Below are positions 35,616 through 43,109 of a DNA stretch of 64,000 nucleotides, piece by piece. The position numbers were made by a program, and so were the translations under genes. The DNA comes from Tabrizicola sp. TH137. GTDB taxonomy: Bacteria; Pseudomonadota; Alphaproteobacteria; Rhodobacterales; Rhodobacteraceae. The DNA lies in assembly GCF_002855575.1 (NCBI RefSeq), contig NZ_PKRQ01000002.1, forward strand, positions 868,001 through 932,000, read 5' to 3'. Under the pieces are notes generated by a model. The model saw only the letters and a list, made by a program, of their open reading frames with translations. It did no database searches and was not told where the DNA came from. How positions within the stretch are numbered: position 1 is the first letter of the stretch; every line of letters starts with the position of its first letter.

Positions 35616-36265
35616 TCGGTCTTGTCCTGGGCCTTGGCCGCGCGTTTGGCAGGGGCCTTGGGCTTTGCGGCGGCGGTCTCGGGCTTGGTGGCGCTGGCGG
35701 GCGCAGCCTGCGGTTCGGCATCCACCGCGCGCAGCTTTTCGGCAGCGTCACGGGCGATGGCGGCCTTCTTGGCCTGTTTTTCGGCAAGTGCCTGTGTCGC
35801 AGGGCCGCGCGGGGCGGCTGGAGCTGCCACAGCCGGAGGCACGGCTTCGGTCGCAGCGGCGGGGGCGGCAGCGGCTGCGGACGGCGCAGACGCGGCCGCA
35901 ACCATGGCCGGTGTCGGCGGCATCGGAGGCGGGGTCGGAATGCGGGTCGGGGCCGGGCTCGTGGGCTTGGCCGCGTTTTTCAGCGGGTCCCATTTCTCAA
36001 ACTTGTCGGCGGCGGATTTCACCGCCTCCAGCCCCATGGCCTTGGGCGAGGTGGCGGTCTTGATGTCCTTCAGGTCCTTGGCGACATCGTCAACGCCCGA
36101 GTCGCGGGCGGCCTGTTCCATCGCCCGCGAAAAGTCCCGCGCCATGGACCGGGCCTTGGCGGTGAAGCGGCCGAGGGTCCGGAACATTTCGGGCAGGTCC
36201 TTGGGACCGATGACGATCAGCGCCACCACCCCGATGACCAGCAGTTCGGCCCAGCCGAAATCCAT
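35612..36265 (-). CDS. tatB: Sec-independent translocase subunit TatB
   Basis: A 217-aa protein with the typical N-terminus: one helix ([14 protein letters not shown]), the [10 protein letters not shown] hinge and a charged amphipathic helix. The long C-terminal tail from about residue 95 is Pro/Ala/Lys-rich and low-complexity. It links TatA to TatC in the Tat complex. It is 33 bp downstream of tatA. Confidence 0.95.
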   Translation of the reverse strand: MDFGWAELLVIGVVALIVIGPKDLPEMFRTLGRFTAKARSMARDFSRAMEQAARDSGVDDVAKDLKDIKTATSPKAMGLEAVKSAADKFEKWDPLKNAAKPTSPAPTRIPTPPPMPPTPAMVAAASAPSAAAAAPAAATEAVPPAVAAPAAPRGPATQALAEKQAKKAAIARDAAEKLRAVDAEPQAAPASATKPETAAAKPKAPAKRAAKAQDKTE

Positions 36266-36298
36266 CGCCTCACCCCTTTCCGTTCAAATGCGCGGCGT

Positions 36299-36553
36299 TC
36301 AGGCCCTGTCCTTGTCGGCGGCGGGGGCCGCGGCGGGGGCAGCCGCCGGAGCGGCGGCGGGCGGCGTCACGTCGCGCGCCACTTCGGAGGCATCGGCCTC
36401 CAGTTCGGCCTTGCCATCGTTGACGCCCTTCTTGAAGGCGGTGATGCCTTTGCCCACCTCGCCCATGAGCGAGGAAACCTTGCCGCGCCCGAACAGCACA
36501 AGCACGACGATGGCGATCAGGATAAGGCCCATCGGCCCGATATTGTTGAACAT
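36299..36553 (-). CDS. tatA: Sec-independent translocase subunit TatA
   Basis: I chose ATG 36553, giving [21 protein letters not shown], the normal TatA opening; an in-frame ATG at 36565 is less likely. The 84-aa protein has one helix, the [17 protein letters not shown] amphipathic segment and a tail of AAP repeats. It forms the Tat pore. It is the first gene of the tatABC-DUF815 unit. Confidence 0.93.
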   Translation of the reverse strand: MFNNIGPMGLILIAIVVLVLFGRGKVSSLMGEVGKGITAFKKGVNDGKAELEADASEVARDVTPPAAAPAAAPAAAPAADKDRA

Positions 36554-36663
36554 GGTCCGCTCCATTCCAAGGGCCGATCCCGGCCCGACCCGTGTCTGAG
36601 GGTGATGAATAGGGCCAGCCGCGGGCGGCATCAAAGGGGAAAGGGGGTTTTCGTGACGCTCTA

Positions 36664-36681
36664 CTGACAGTATTTTGTCAG
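36664..36681. promoter_or_regulatory. Operator-like site CTGACA-N6-TGTCAG, copy 1
   Basis: CTGACA and TGTCAG form a perfect 6-bp inverted repeat with a 6-bp spacer, 22 bp before the short YafY-type gene. An identical layout occurs at 37066-37083, and GTTG or a similar base run follows both. It is the likely binding site of one or both YafY-type regulators. Confidence 0.65.
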
Positions 36682-36702
36682 TTGCCCCTTGGACCTTTCC
36701 CG

Positions 36703-37059
36703 ATGAAACGCGACGACCGCATCTATGACCTGATCCAGATCCTGCGTGACGGGCGGCTGCATACGGCGGCGGAACTGGCGCGGGCGGTGGGGGTATCGAC
36801 CCGAACCATCTGGCGCGACATGGAGATGATGGCGCGCACCGGCCTGCCGGTAGAGGGGGAGCGGGGGCTGGGATACATCCTGCGGTCGCCCCTGATGCTG
36901 CCCCCCACCCTGATGAGCCATGACGAGATGGAGGCGCTGGTGGAAGGGCTGCGCCATGTGGCGGAGGATGACGCCAATCCGCGGGCGCGGGCGGCGCGGA
37001 ACCTGCTGACGAAGGTGGCGACGCTGATGCCCCAGGCGGGGATCGAGCCGGAGGGGTGA
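36703..37059 (+). CDS. Short YafY-type HTH regulator without WYL domain
   Basis: A 118-aa protein (ATG 36703). Residues 1-60 are an HTH_11 domain ([35 protein letters not shown]) closely like the start of the regulator at 37546. The remaining 50 residues are a helical dimerisation segment, and the frame then stops, so the WYL sensor domain of about 100 residues is missing. It may be natural or a truncation. The operator-like repeat just upstream suggests autoregulation. Confidence 0.8.
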   Translation: MKRDDRIYDLIQILRDGRLHTAAELARAVGVSTRTIWRDMEMMARTGLPVEGERGLGYILRSPLMLPPTLMSHDEMEALVEGLRHVAEDDANPRARAARNLLTKVATLMPQAGIEPEG

Positions 37060-37065
37060 GGGCTG

Positions 37066-37083
37066 CTGACAGGGTGTTGTCAG
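37066..37083. promoter_or_regulatory. Operator-like site CTGACA-N6-TGTCAG, copy 2
   Basis: A perfect inverted repeat with the same half-sites and spacer as the one at 36664-36681. It starts 7 bp after the stop of the short regulator and 48 bp before the secreted ABM-like gene, so it probably overlaps that gene's promoter. Confidence 0.65.
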
Positions 37084-37130
37084 TTGGACCCTGCCAGACA
37101 GGGCGCACCCTGATTTGTCGAAGGAGAGAC

Positions 37131-37514
37131 ATGATGCGCCCGATCCTGACCCTTGCCCTGGCCTTTGCCTTGGCCCCCAGCCTGGCCCCCGCCGATACGG
37201 CGCGCGGCGCGGCAGCGCCATGCGTCGAGGTGGTGACCTTTCGCCTTGTGCCCGGCACGGACCCTGCCGTTTTCATCACCGCCGCCCGCGCGACGGAGCA
37301 GCCCTTGCGGGGGCAGCCCGGTTTCCTGCGCCGCCGACTGGTGCTGGGGGCGGATGGGCAATGGACCGACTGGGTGGAATGGCGCGATGCGGCCTCGGCC
37401 CAGAGGGCGGCGGAGGCGATGATGGCAGAGCCCGCCTTCGGCCCGTTCATGGCGCTGATTGACGGGGCAAGCGTCGTGATGCGGCATGACGTGCTGAGCT
37501 TCGCGATGGATTGA
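37131..37514 (+). CDS. Secreted protein, antibiotic-monooxygenase (ABM)-like fold
   Basis: A 127-aa protein from ATG 37131 (or 37134), with AAGGAGAG just upstream. A signal peptide of about 24 residues ([17 protein letters not shown]) precedes a ferredoxin-like domain: [21 protein letters not shown], then [18 protein letters not shown] and a C-terminal strand. Such dimeric alpha-beta barrels degrade or bind small aromatic compounds; no catalytic residue can be named. It lies between two YafY-type regulators and is probably their target. Confidence 0.65.
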   Translation: MMRPILTLALAFALAPSLAPADTARGAAAPCVEVVTFRLVPGTDPAVFITAARATEQPLRGQPGFLRRRLVLGADGQWTDWVEWRDAASAQRAAEAMMAEPAFGPFMALIDGASVVMRHDVLSFAMD

Positions 37515-37545
37515 CCTGATCGCCCGGCCCCGCCACCCTGCCCCC

Positions 37546-38226
37546 ATGCGCCGCACAGACCGCCTTTTCGACCTGATCCAGATCCTGCGCGACGGGCGGC
37601 TGCACACCGCCCGCGACATGGCGGAGCGGCTGGAGGTCTCCACCCGCACGCTGTGGCGGGACATGGCGACGCTGATCGCCAGCGGCCTGCCGGTGGAGGG
37701 GGAACGGGGCGTGGGCTATATTCTGCGCGAGCCGATCACCCTGCCGCCCCTGACCCTGACCGAGGATGAGACGGAGGCGCTGGCGCTGGCGCTGCGCCTG
37801 CTGTCGGAAGGGGCTGATCCGGGGATGGCGGGGGCGGCGGCGCGGCTGTCGGGCAAGATCATGGCCGCCCTGCCCGCCTCACGCGCCGGGCGTACCGATC
37901 CGCCGGTCTGGATCTTTCCGGGGGCGGAAGCGCTGGCTGCAGCCCGGCATCTGCCGGACCTGCGGCGCGCGATCCGCCTGGGGGCGGTGCTGGAAATCGC
38001 CTATGCCGATGGCGCAGGCCGCGAGACGGTGCGGGCGGTGCGGCCGCTCGTGCTGGAATTCTGGGGGCGGGTCTGGACGCTGGCCACATGGTGCGAGGCG
38101 CGCGGGGATTTCCGCAGTTTCCGGGTGGATCGGATCGTGGAGATGCGCGACACGGGCCGGGTGGTGCCGCCCGAGGCCGGGCGCGATCTGGCGGCCTGGC
38201 GGGAAAAGGCAGGGATCAGCGGCTGA
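37546..38226 (+). CDS. YafY-type regulator: HTH_11 plus WYL domain
   Basis: A 226-aa full-length family member. The HTH ([33 protein letters not shown]) is nearly the same as in the gene at 36703, indicating duplication. The C-terminal WYL domain, about residues 140-215, contains [29 protein letters not shown]-type sequence; the WYL triad itself is altered. WYL domains sense nucleic acid or small ligands. It is 31 bp downstream of the ABM-like gene, so probably co-transcribed, and it ends 11 bp into the convergent ABC ATPase gene. Confidence 0.87.
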   Translation: MRRTDRLFDLIQILRDGRLHTARDMAERLEVSTRTLWRDMATLIASGLPVEGERGVGYILREPITLPPLTLTEDETEALALALRLLSEGADPGMAGAAARLSGKIMAALPASRAGRTDPPVWIFPGAEALAAARHLPDLRRAIRLGAVLEIAYADGAGRETVRAVRPLVLEFWGRVWTLATWCEARGDFRSFRVDRIVEMRDTGRVVPPEAGRDLAAWREKAGISG

Positions 38227-39331
38227 CGGGGAAGACGAAGCAACGGTCGCGCCGGATCATCAGCCAGAGCGCGGTGCCCGCCTTGGGCAGGAAGACGCCG
38301 GGGACGGAGGCGGTGAGGATCGACCCGTCATGGTCCATCCGGAATTCGACCAGCGACTCCCGGCCCAGATAGCGGGCGCGCTGCACCACGCCGCGGGCGG
38401 GGGTGCCATCGGCCACGGTGGGGTTCGGCCCGCGCCCGCCGCGATCGAAGTCGATCTTCAGATGCTGGGGACGGATGACGATCTCCACCTCGCCGCCATC
38501 GGCATGGCCGGGGGTGAGGAAGGCACCGAAGGGCGTGTCGGTCAGCGCCCCGCGCGAGGTGCCGCGGATCACGTTGATGTCGGAGAAGAACGCCGCCGCC
38601 GCCTTGTCGGCGGGGGCGTTATAGATGTTGTAGGGCGCGCCGCGCTGGACGATCCGCCCGCCGCGCATCAGCGCGATCTCGTCGGCCATGCGCATCGCCT
38701 CGTCGGGTTCGTGGGTCACCAGCAGGACGGCGGTGCCTTCTTCCTTGAGGAGGTCTAGGGTGGCGTCGCGGATACCGTCGCGCAGGCGGTTGTCGAGGCC
38801 GGAGAAGGGTTCATCCATCAGCATGACGCGCGGCCGGGGGGCAAGCGCGCGGGCAAGGGCCACGCGCTGCTGTTCGCCGCCCGAAAGCTGATGCGGGTGC
38901 TTGTCGCCATAGCCGGCGAGGTTGACCCGTTCCAGCAGTTCGCCCACGCGGGCCGCCTTGGCGGCCTTGTCGCCCGTCAGGCCGAAGGCCACGTTCTGCG
39001 CGACGCTGAGATGAGGGAACAGCGCGAAGTCCTGGAACATCAGTCCGACGGAGCGCGCCTCGGGCGGGAGGGAGAGCGTGGGGCCACAGACCTCTTGCCC
39101 GTCGATGCGGATCGTGCCCCGATCCGGGCGCTCCACCCCCGCGATCATGCGCAGCGTGGTGGATTTGCCGCAGCCTGAGGGGCCGAGGAGGCAGGTCACC
39201 TGCCCTGCCGCCACGGTGAGCGAGACGTCATCCACCACGGGCCGCCCGCCGAAGGCCCGGATCAGACCCGTCACTTCAAGACGGGGAGAGTCCGGTCGGG
39301 GGGGGTGATGGGGGGTCTGGGGGGTGGGCAT
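38216..39331 (-). CDS. ABC transporter ATP-binding protein, FbpC/PotA type, without partner genes
   Basis: The frame is open to 39925, but ATG 39331 gives a normal start. The 371-aa ATPase has Walker A GPSGCGKST at 50-58, signature LSGGEQQRVALARAL, Walker B VMLMDEPFSGLD and a C-terminal TOBE region from about 265. It most resembles ferric-iron or polyamine importer ATPases. No permease or binding-protein gene lies nearby, so it must serve a transporter encoded elsewhere. Its 3' end overlaps the convergent regulator by 11 bp. Confidence 0.82.
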   Translation of the reverse strand: MPTPQTPHHPPRPDSPRLEVTGLIRAFGGRPVVDDVSLTVAAGQVTCLLGPSGCGKSTTLRMIAGVERPDRGTIRIDGQEVCGPTLSLPPEARSVGLMFQDFALFPHLSVAQNVAFGLTGDKAAKAARVGELLERVNLAGYGDKHPHQLSGGEQQRVALARALAPRPRVMLMDEPFSGLDNRLRDGIRDATLDLLKEEGTAVLLVTHEPDEAMRMADEIALMRGGRIVQRGAPYNIYNAPADKAAAAFFSDINVIRGTSRGALTDTPFGAFLTPGHADGGEVEIVIRPQHLKIDFDRGGRGPNPTVADGTPARGVVQRARYLGRESLVEFRMDHDGSILTASVPGVFLPKAGTALWLMIRRDRCFVFPVSR

Positions 39332-39469
39332 GGGTTCCCAAGCAAATTGATCGGGATTGTCCCTAGCAGGCCGGGCGCGGCGGGGCAAGCGGCGCGGGCT
39401 GACCCATTCGTGATCGAAAGGGCGCGGTCTGCGCCCTATCTGGAACGGAGACAGAGAGGGAGGATATCC

Positions 39470-40027
39470 ATGCGTCAAGTCCGGCTTGCCCTGCTGGCCC
39501 TGCTCCTTGCCCTGCCCGCGCGGGCGGAGGGGCCGGGGGCCGTGGCGCTGGCCGAAGGGATCGGCGCGGATGTGATCTTCCTGCGCCATGCGCTGGCCCC
39601 CGGAACGGGCGATCCGGCCGGGTTCCGGCTGGGCGACTGCGCATCGCAGCGGAACCTGTCGGACGAGGGGCGCAGTCAGGCGCGCGGCATCGGGGAGGCC
39701 TTGCGGGACAGCGGGCTGCGGATCGCCGGGGTGATGACCTCGCAATGGTGCCGGGCGCGGGACACGGCGGAGCTGCTCGACCTTGGCGCGGTGGTGGAGG
39801 AGCCGGGGCTGAATTCCTTCTTCGGCAACCCTGACGCCCGCCAGCCCACGCTGGACCTCTTGACCGAACGGCTTGCTACCCTGCCGGAGGGAGCAGAGGC
39901 AGGGCTGACGGTCATGGTGACGCATCAGGTGGTGATCACGGCCGTCACGGGGCAGACCGTCGCCTCGGGCGCGGCGGTGCTTTATGATATCGACACAGGA
40001 AAAGCGGAACCTTTGCCCCTGCCCTGA
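39470..40027 (+). CDS. Periplasmic histidine phosphatase family protein
   Basis: A 185-aa protein from ATG 39470, preceded by GGGAGG. The upstream extension to 39305 lacks a signal sequence. Residues 1-19 are a signal peptide (LALLALLLALPARA). The RHG motif is FLRHALAPGTG (RHA rather than RHG), with LSDEGRSQARGIGEAL and SQWCRARDTAELL following, and the second His in VMVTHQVVITAVTG. It resembles Ais/periplasmic phosphatases acting on sugar phosphates such as heptose in lipopolysaccharide. It is monocistronic. Confidence 0.8.
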   Translation: MRQVRLALLALLLALPARAEGPGAVALAEGIGADVIFLRHALAPGTGDPAGFRLGDCASQRNLSDEGRSQARGIGEALRDSGLRIAGVMTSQWCRARDTAELLDLGAVVEEPGLNSFFGNPDARQPTLDLLTERLATLPEGAEAGLTVMVTHQVVITAVTGQTVASGAAVLYDIDTGKAEPLPLP

Positions 40028-40034
40028 CCCCGGT

Positions 40035-40057
40035 CTTCATCTTGGCGAGAAATACTC
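40035..40057 (+). repeat. Short intergenic element, copy 1
   Basis: CTTCATCTTGGC, three bases, then AAATACTC, 8 bp after the histidine phosphatase stop. A near copy, one base shorter, is at 42441-42462; the two flank tdh-kbl. I believe similar sequences recur between genes in Rhodobacteraceae, but cannot confirm it here. Confidence 0.5.
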
Positions 40058-40081
40058 TCAGGGGGTGAGGCCGAAGGCCGA

Positions 40082-40096
40082 GGGGCGGAACGCCCC
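40082..40096. terminator. Hairpin between convergent phosphatase and tdh genes
   Basis: GGGGCG and CGCCCC pair perfectly around GAA, in the 94-bp gap between converging genes. A second small hairpin (GGCCGAAGGCC) is just before it. There is no T run, so it is a weak bidirectional terminator candidate. Confidence 0.4.
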
Positions 40097-40121
40097 CTGC
40101 GCCGCCTGCCAAAGAGTGCTG

Positions 40122-41159
40122 TCAGGTCCAGTCCAGCACGACCTTGCCGGACAGGCCCGATTTCATCGCCATGAAGCCGTCGCGGAAATCATCCACCTTG
40201 AAGCGATGGGTAATCACCTTGCGGACATCGAGGCCGTTTTCCAGCATGGCGATCATCTTGTACCAGGTCTCGAATATCTCGCGGCCATAGACGCCCTTGA
40301 TGGTGATGGCCTTGAAGACGATCCGGCTCCAGTCCACGGGGCTTTTGCCGGGGGGGATGCCCAGCATGGCGATGCGGCCGCCCATGACCATCGCCTCCAC
40401 CATCTGGTCGAGCGCGGCCTGATTGCCGCTCATCTCCATCCCCACGTCGAAGCCTTCGGTCATCTTCAGCCGCGCCTTGACGTCGGCGAGATGTTCCTTC
40501 GTCACATCGACGGGGGTGACATCGGCCACCTGCGCGGCAAGCTCCAGCCGCGCGGGGTTGACGTCGGTGATGACGACATGGCGCGCGCCCACATGGCGGG
40601 CGACGGCGGCGGCCATGATGCCGATGGGGCCTGCGCCGGTGATCAGCACATCCTCGCCCACCAGATCGAAGGAGAGGGCGGTGTGGACGGCATTGCCGAG
40701 CGGGTCGAGGATCGCGCCGATTTCGTCATCTATCGCGTCCGGCAGGGGGACGACGTTGAAGGCGGGCAGGCGCAGGTATTGGGCGAAGGCGCCCTGTTCG
40801 TTGACGCCGATGCCGCGCGTGGCGGGGTCGAGGTGGAATTTCCCGGCGCGCGACTGGCGCGACTGGCGGCCGATCAAGTGGCCTTCGCCCGAGCAGCGCT
40901 GGCCGATGGTCAGGCCTTCGACATTGCGGCCGATCTCCACGATCTCGCCCGCGAATTCGTGGCCCGTCACGAGGGGGACGGGCACGGTGCGCGCGGCCCA
41001 GTCATCCCAGTTCCAGATATGGATGTCGGTGCCGCAGATGCCGGTCTTGCGGATGCGGATGAGCACGTCATCGGGGCCGATCTCGGGCACGGGGCGGGTT
41101 TCCATCCAGAGACCCGGCTCGGGGCGGGCCTTCACCAGCGCCTTCATTTCATTGGTCAT
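40122..41159 (-). CDS. tdh: L-threonine 3-dehydrogenase
   Basis: A 345-aa zinc-dependent alcohol dehydrogenase-type enzyme that oxidises threonine to 2-amino-3-ketobutyrate with NAD. The catalytic zinc site begins at [17 protein letters not shown] (Cys42), with [12 protein letters not shown] following, and the NAD motif is [18 protein letters not shown]. It lies 1 bp downstream of kbl, whose product cleaves the ketobutyrate, forming the classical threonine-to-glycine route. Confidence 0.95.
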   Translation of the reverse strand: MTNEMKALVKARPEPGLWMETRPVPEIGPDDVLIRIRKTGICGTDIHIWNWDDWAARTVPVPLVTGHEFAGEIVEIGRNVEGLTIGQRCSGEGHLIGRQSRQSRAGKFHLDPATRGIGVNEQGAFAQYLRLPAFNVVPLPDAIDDEIGAILDPLGNAVHTALSFDLVGEDVLITGAGPIGIMAAAVARHVGARHVVITDVNPARLELAAQVADVTPVDVTKEHLADVKARLKMTEGFDVGMEMSGNQAALDQMVEAMVMGGRIAMLGIPPGKSPVDWSRIVFKAITIKGVYGREIFETWYKMIAMLENGLDVRKVITHRFKVDDFRDGFMAMKSGLSGKVVLDWT

Positions 41160-41160
41160 G

Positions 41161-42351
41161 TCAGATCACCCCCACGGCGCGACCGGCGGCGGTGAAAGCC
41201 TCCAGCCCGAAATCCAGATCGTCTTGTGTCAGCCGCGCGTTCATCTGCGTGCGGATGCGCGCCTGTCCCTGCGGCACGACGGGGAAGAAGAACCCCGCCA
41301 CATGGACCCCGCGCGTGGCGAGTTCCGCCGCCATGGCTTGGGCCAGTTTCGCCTCGCCCAGCATGACAGGCACGATGGGATGTTCGCCCGGCAGAAGGCG
41401 GAAGCCTGCGGCGGTGAGGCCGGCGCGCCAGTAGGATGCATTGGCGAAGAGTTGCGCGCGCAGGTCATCGGCGCCTTGGACGATGTCGAGCGCGGCGAGG
41501 GCCGCGCCCACCACGGCGGGCGGCAGGGCATTGGAGAAGAGGTAGGGCCGCGCACGCTGGCGGAGGAGGTCGATCACGGGCTGCGGACCCGCGATATAGC
41601 CGCCCAGCGCGCCGCCCAGCGCCTTGCCCAGCGTGCCGGTCAGGATATCCACCTGCACCCCGAAATGGGCGGGTGTCCCCTGCCCTTTCGGGCCCATGAA
41701 GCCCGTGGCGTGGCAATCGTCCACCATCACCAGCGCGCCGTGACGTTCTGCAAGCGCCGTGATTTCCGGCAGTTTCGCGAGGTAGCCATCCATGGAAAAG
41801 ACGCCATCGGTGGCGATCAGGATGAAGCGCGCGCCGTCTTCGCGGGCCTTCACAAGCTGTGCCTCGAGATCGGCCATGTCGGAATTGGCATAGCGGTAGC
41901 GGCGCGCCTTGCAGAGGCGGATGCCGTCGATGATGCTGGCATGGTTCAGCGCGTCAGAGATGACGGCGTCCTCGGGGCCGAGGAGCGGTTCGAACAACCC
42001 GCCATTGGCATCGAAACAGGCCGCGAAGAGGATGCTGTCCTCGGTGCCGAGGAAGCGGGCGAGGCGGGTTTCCAAGGTGCGGTGGATATCCTGCGTGCCG
42101 CAGATGAAGCGGACGCTGGCCATGCCATAGCCGTGATCCTGCATCGCCGCCTCGGCCGCCGCGACAAGGCGCGGGTCATCGGCGAGGCCAAGATAGTTGT
42201 TGGCGCAGAGGTTCAGCATCCGCCGCCCGCCCATGTCCACCCGCGCGCCCTGCGGGCCGGTGATGAGGCGTTCGCGCTTCATCAGCCCGTCGCGGTCAAT
42301 GCCCTGAAGCACCGTGGTCAGGTGGGAAAGAAAGGCCGTTTTGTCCGACAT
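41161..42351 (-). CDS. kbl: Glycine C-acetyltransferase (2-amino-3-ketobutyrate CoA ligase)
   Basis: A 396-aa PLP enzyme of the alpha-oxoamine synthase family. [15 protein letters not shown] and [14 protein letters not shown] are typical of the family, and the PLP Lys is in [14 protein letters not shown]. It converts 2-amino-3-ketobutyrate and CoA to glycine and acetyl-CoA. It is first in the kbl-tdh operon, behind a promoter flanked by paired operator-like sites. Confidence 0.95.
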   Translation of the reverse strand: MSDKTAFLSHLTTVLQGIDRDGLMKRERLITGPQGARVDMGGRRMLNLCANNYLGLADDPRLVAAAEAAMQDHGYGMASVRFICGTQDIHRTLETRLARFLGTEDSILFAACFDANGGLFEPLLGPEDAVISDALNHASIIDGIRLCKARRYRYANSDMADLEAQLVKAREDGARFILIATDGVFSMDGYLAKLPEITALAERHGALVMVDDCHATGFMGPKGQGTPAHFGVQVDILTGTLGKALGGALGGYIAGPQPVIDLLRQRARPYLFSNALPPAVVGAALAALDIVQGADDLRAQLFANASYWRAGLTAAGFRLLPGEHPIVPVMLGEAKLAQAMAAELATRGVHVAGFFFPVVPQGQARIRTQMNARLTQDDLDFGLEAFTAAGRAVGVI

Positions 42352-42362
42352 GGCGGATATCC

Positions 42363-42377
42363 TTCCGTTTTGGCGGA
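42363..42377. promoter_or_regulatory. Operator-like site TCCG-N6-CGGA, downstream copy (kbl-tdh)
   Basis: TTCCGTTTTGGCGGA contains TCCG-N6-CGGA. It lies at the expected transcription start of kbl, just after the -10. Its reverse complement matches the site at 42421 in 14 of 15 bases. Confidence 0.6.
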
Positions 42378-42405
42378 TTTACCGCAGGGCGCGCCCCTAT
42401 GTCAA
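42377..42405 (-). promoter_or_regulatory. kbl-tdh promoter
   Basis: On the minus strand a consensus -35 TTGACA (42405-42400), a 17-bp spacer and a -10-like GTAAAT (42382-42377) are found, about 25 bp before the kbl start codon. Both sides carry a TCCG-N6-CGGA site. Confidence 0.65.
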
Positions 42406-42420
42406 TATCACGGAATGATC

Positions 42421-42435
42421 TCCGCGAAAACGGAA
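42421..42435. promoter_or_regulatory. Operator-like site TCCG-N6-CGGA, upstream copy (kbl-tdh)
   Basis: TCCGCGAAAACGGAA lies 15 bp upstream of the -35 of the kbl promoter. With the copy at 42363 it forms a 15-bp inverted repeat whose arms are 43 bp apart, suggesting repression by a dimer pair or a loop. Confidence 0.6.
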
Positions 42436-42440
42436 ACACC

Positions 42441-42462
42441 CTTCATCTTGGCCCAAATACTC
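42441..42462 (+). repeat. Short intergenic element, copy 2
   Basis: CTTCATCTTGGC, two bases, then AAATACTC, near-identical to 40035-40057 and in the same orientation. It lies between the XRE-cupin gene stop and the kbl promoter. Confidence 0.5.
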
Positions 42463-42497
42463 ACCTGCGCCGGTGCCACCCGCGCCACGCCGTCCGG

Positions 42498-43052
42498 TCA
42501 GGACCCCTGCACGATCAGGATCGCCCGCGCCTTGCCGCCTGCGCGAATGGCATGGGGGCGGTCGGCGGCGTAACGGGCGGTATCGCCGGGGCCAAGGTCT
42601 TCGGCATCCTCGCCGGACTGGACGGAGAGCGCGCCCTCCACCACCGTCAGATGTTCGCGGCAGCCCGGGGAGTGGGCGTCGGAGACCAGCGTCGCGCCGG
42701 GTTCGAAGGCGAGGTCATAGACCTCATGTTCCCCCACCGCCTCGGCGGGGGAGAGGATGCGGATGCGCACGCCGGGGCTGCGGGCGATGACAGGGGCGGC
42801 GCTGGCGCGGGTGATTTCGATCCCCGGCGCGGGGCGGCCTTCGAGAAGGCCCGCGAAATCCACCTGAAGCGCCTGCGTCAGGTTCCAGAGCGTGGCAACG
42901 GTGGGCGAGCTTTCGCCGCGTTCGATCTGGCTGACCATCGACCGCGAGACGCCGGAGAGTTTCGCCACCGCATCGAGCGAGAGGCCGCGCGCCTTGCGCG
43001 CCTCGCGCAGCGAAGCGGCCAGACGGTCATGGATGTCGGAACGCGGATTCAT
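42498..43052 (-). CDS. XRE-family regulator with cupin domain
   Basis: Starting at ATG 43052 the protein has 184 aa. The N-terminal HTH (residues 10-65) contains LSLDAVAKLSGVSRSMVSQIERG; the C-terminal cupin (about 105-180) contains HLTVVEGALSV and DTARYAADRPHAI. Such regulators sense a small ligand in the cupin barrel and often control adjacent amino-acid or amine catabolism. Lying directly upstream of kbl-tdh on the same strand, it is the best candidate to bind the TCCG-N6-CGGA pair (inference). Confidence 0.87.
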   Translation of the reverse strand: MNPRSDIHDRLAASLREARKARGLSLDAVAKLSGVSRSMVSQIERGESSPTVATLWNLTQALQVDFAGLLEGRPAPGIEITRASAAPVIARSPGVRIRILSPAEAVGEHEVYDLAFEPGATLVSDAHSPGCREHLTVVEGALSVQSGEDAEDLGPGDTARYAADRPHAIRAGGKARAILIVQGS

Positions 43053-43109
43053 GCCGCAGACGATGGCGCGCAGCGGGGCTTGCGTCAACGTGGCTTTGGT
43101 GCGCGGGGG

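Noticed and set aside
40423-42573. 716-aa + strand open frame.
   Set aside because: It is antisense to the clear tdh and kbl genes.
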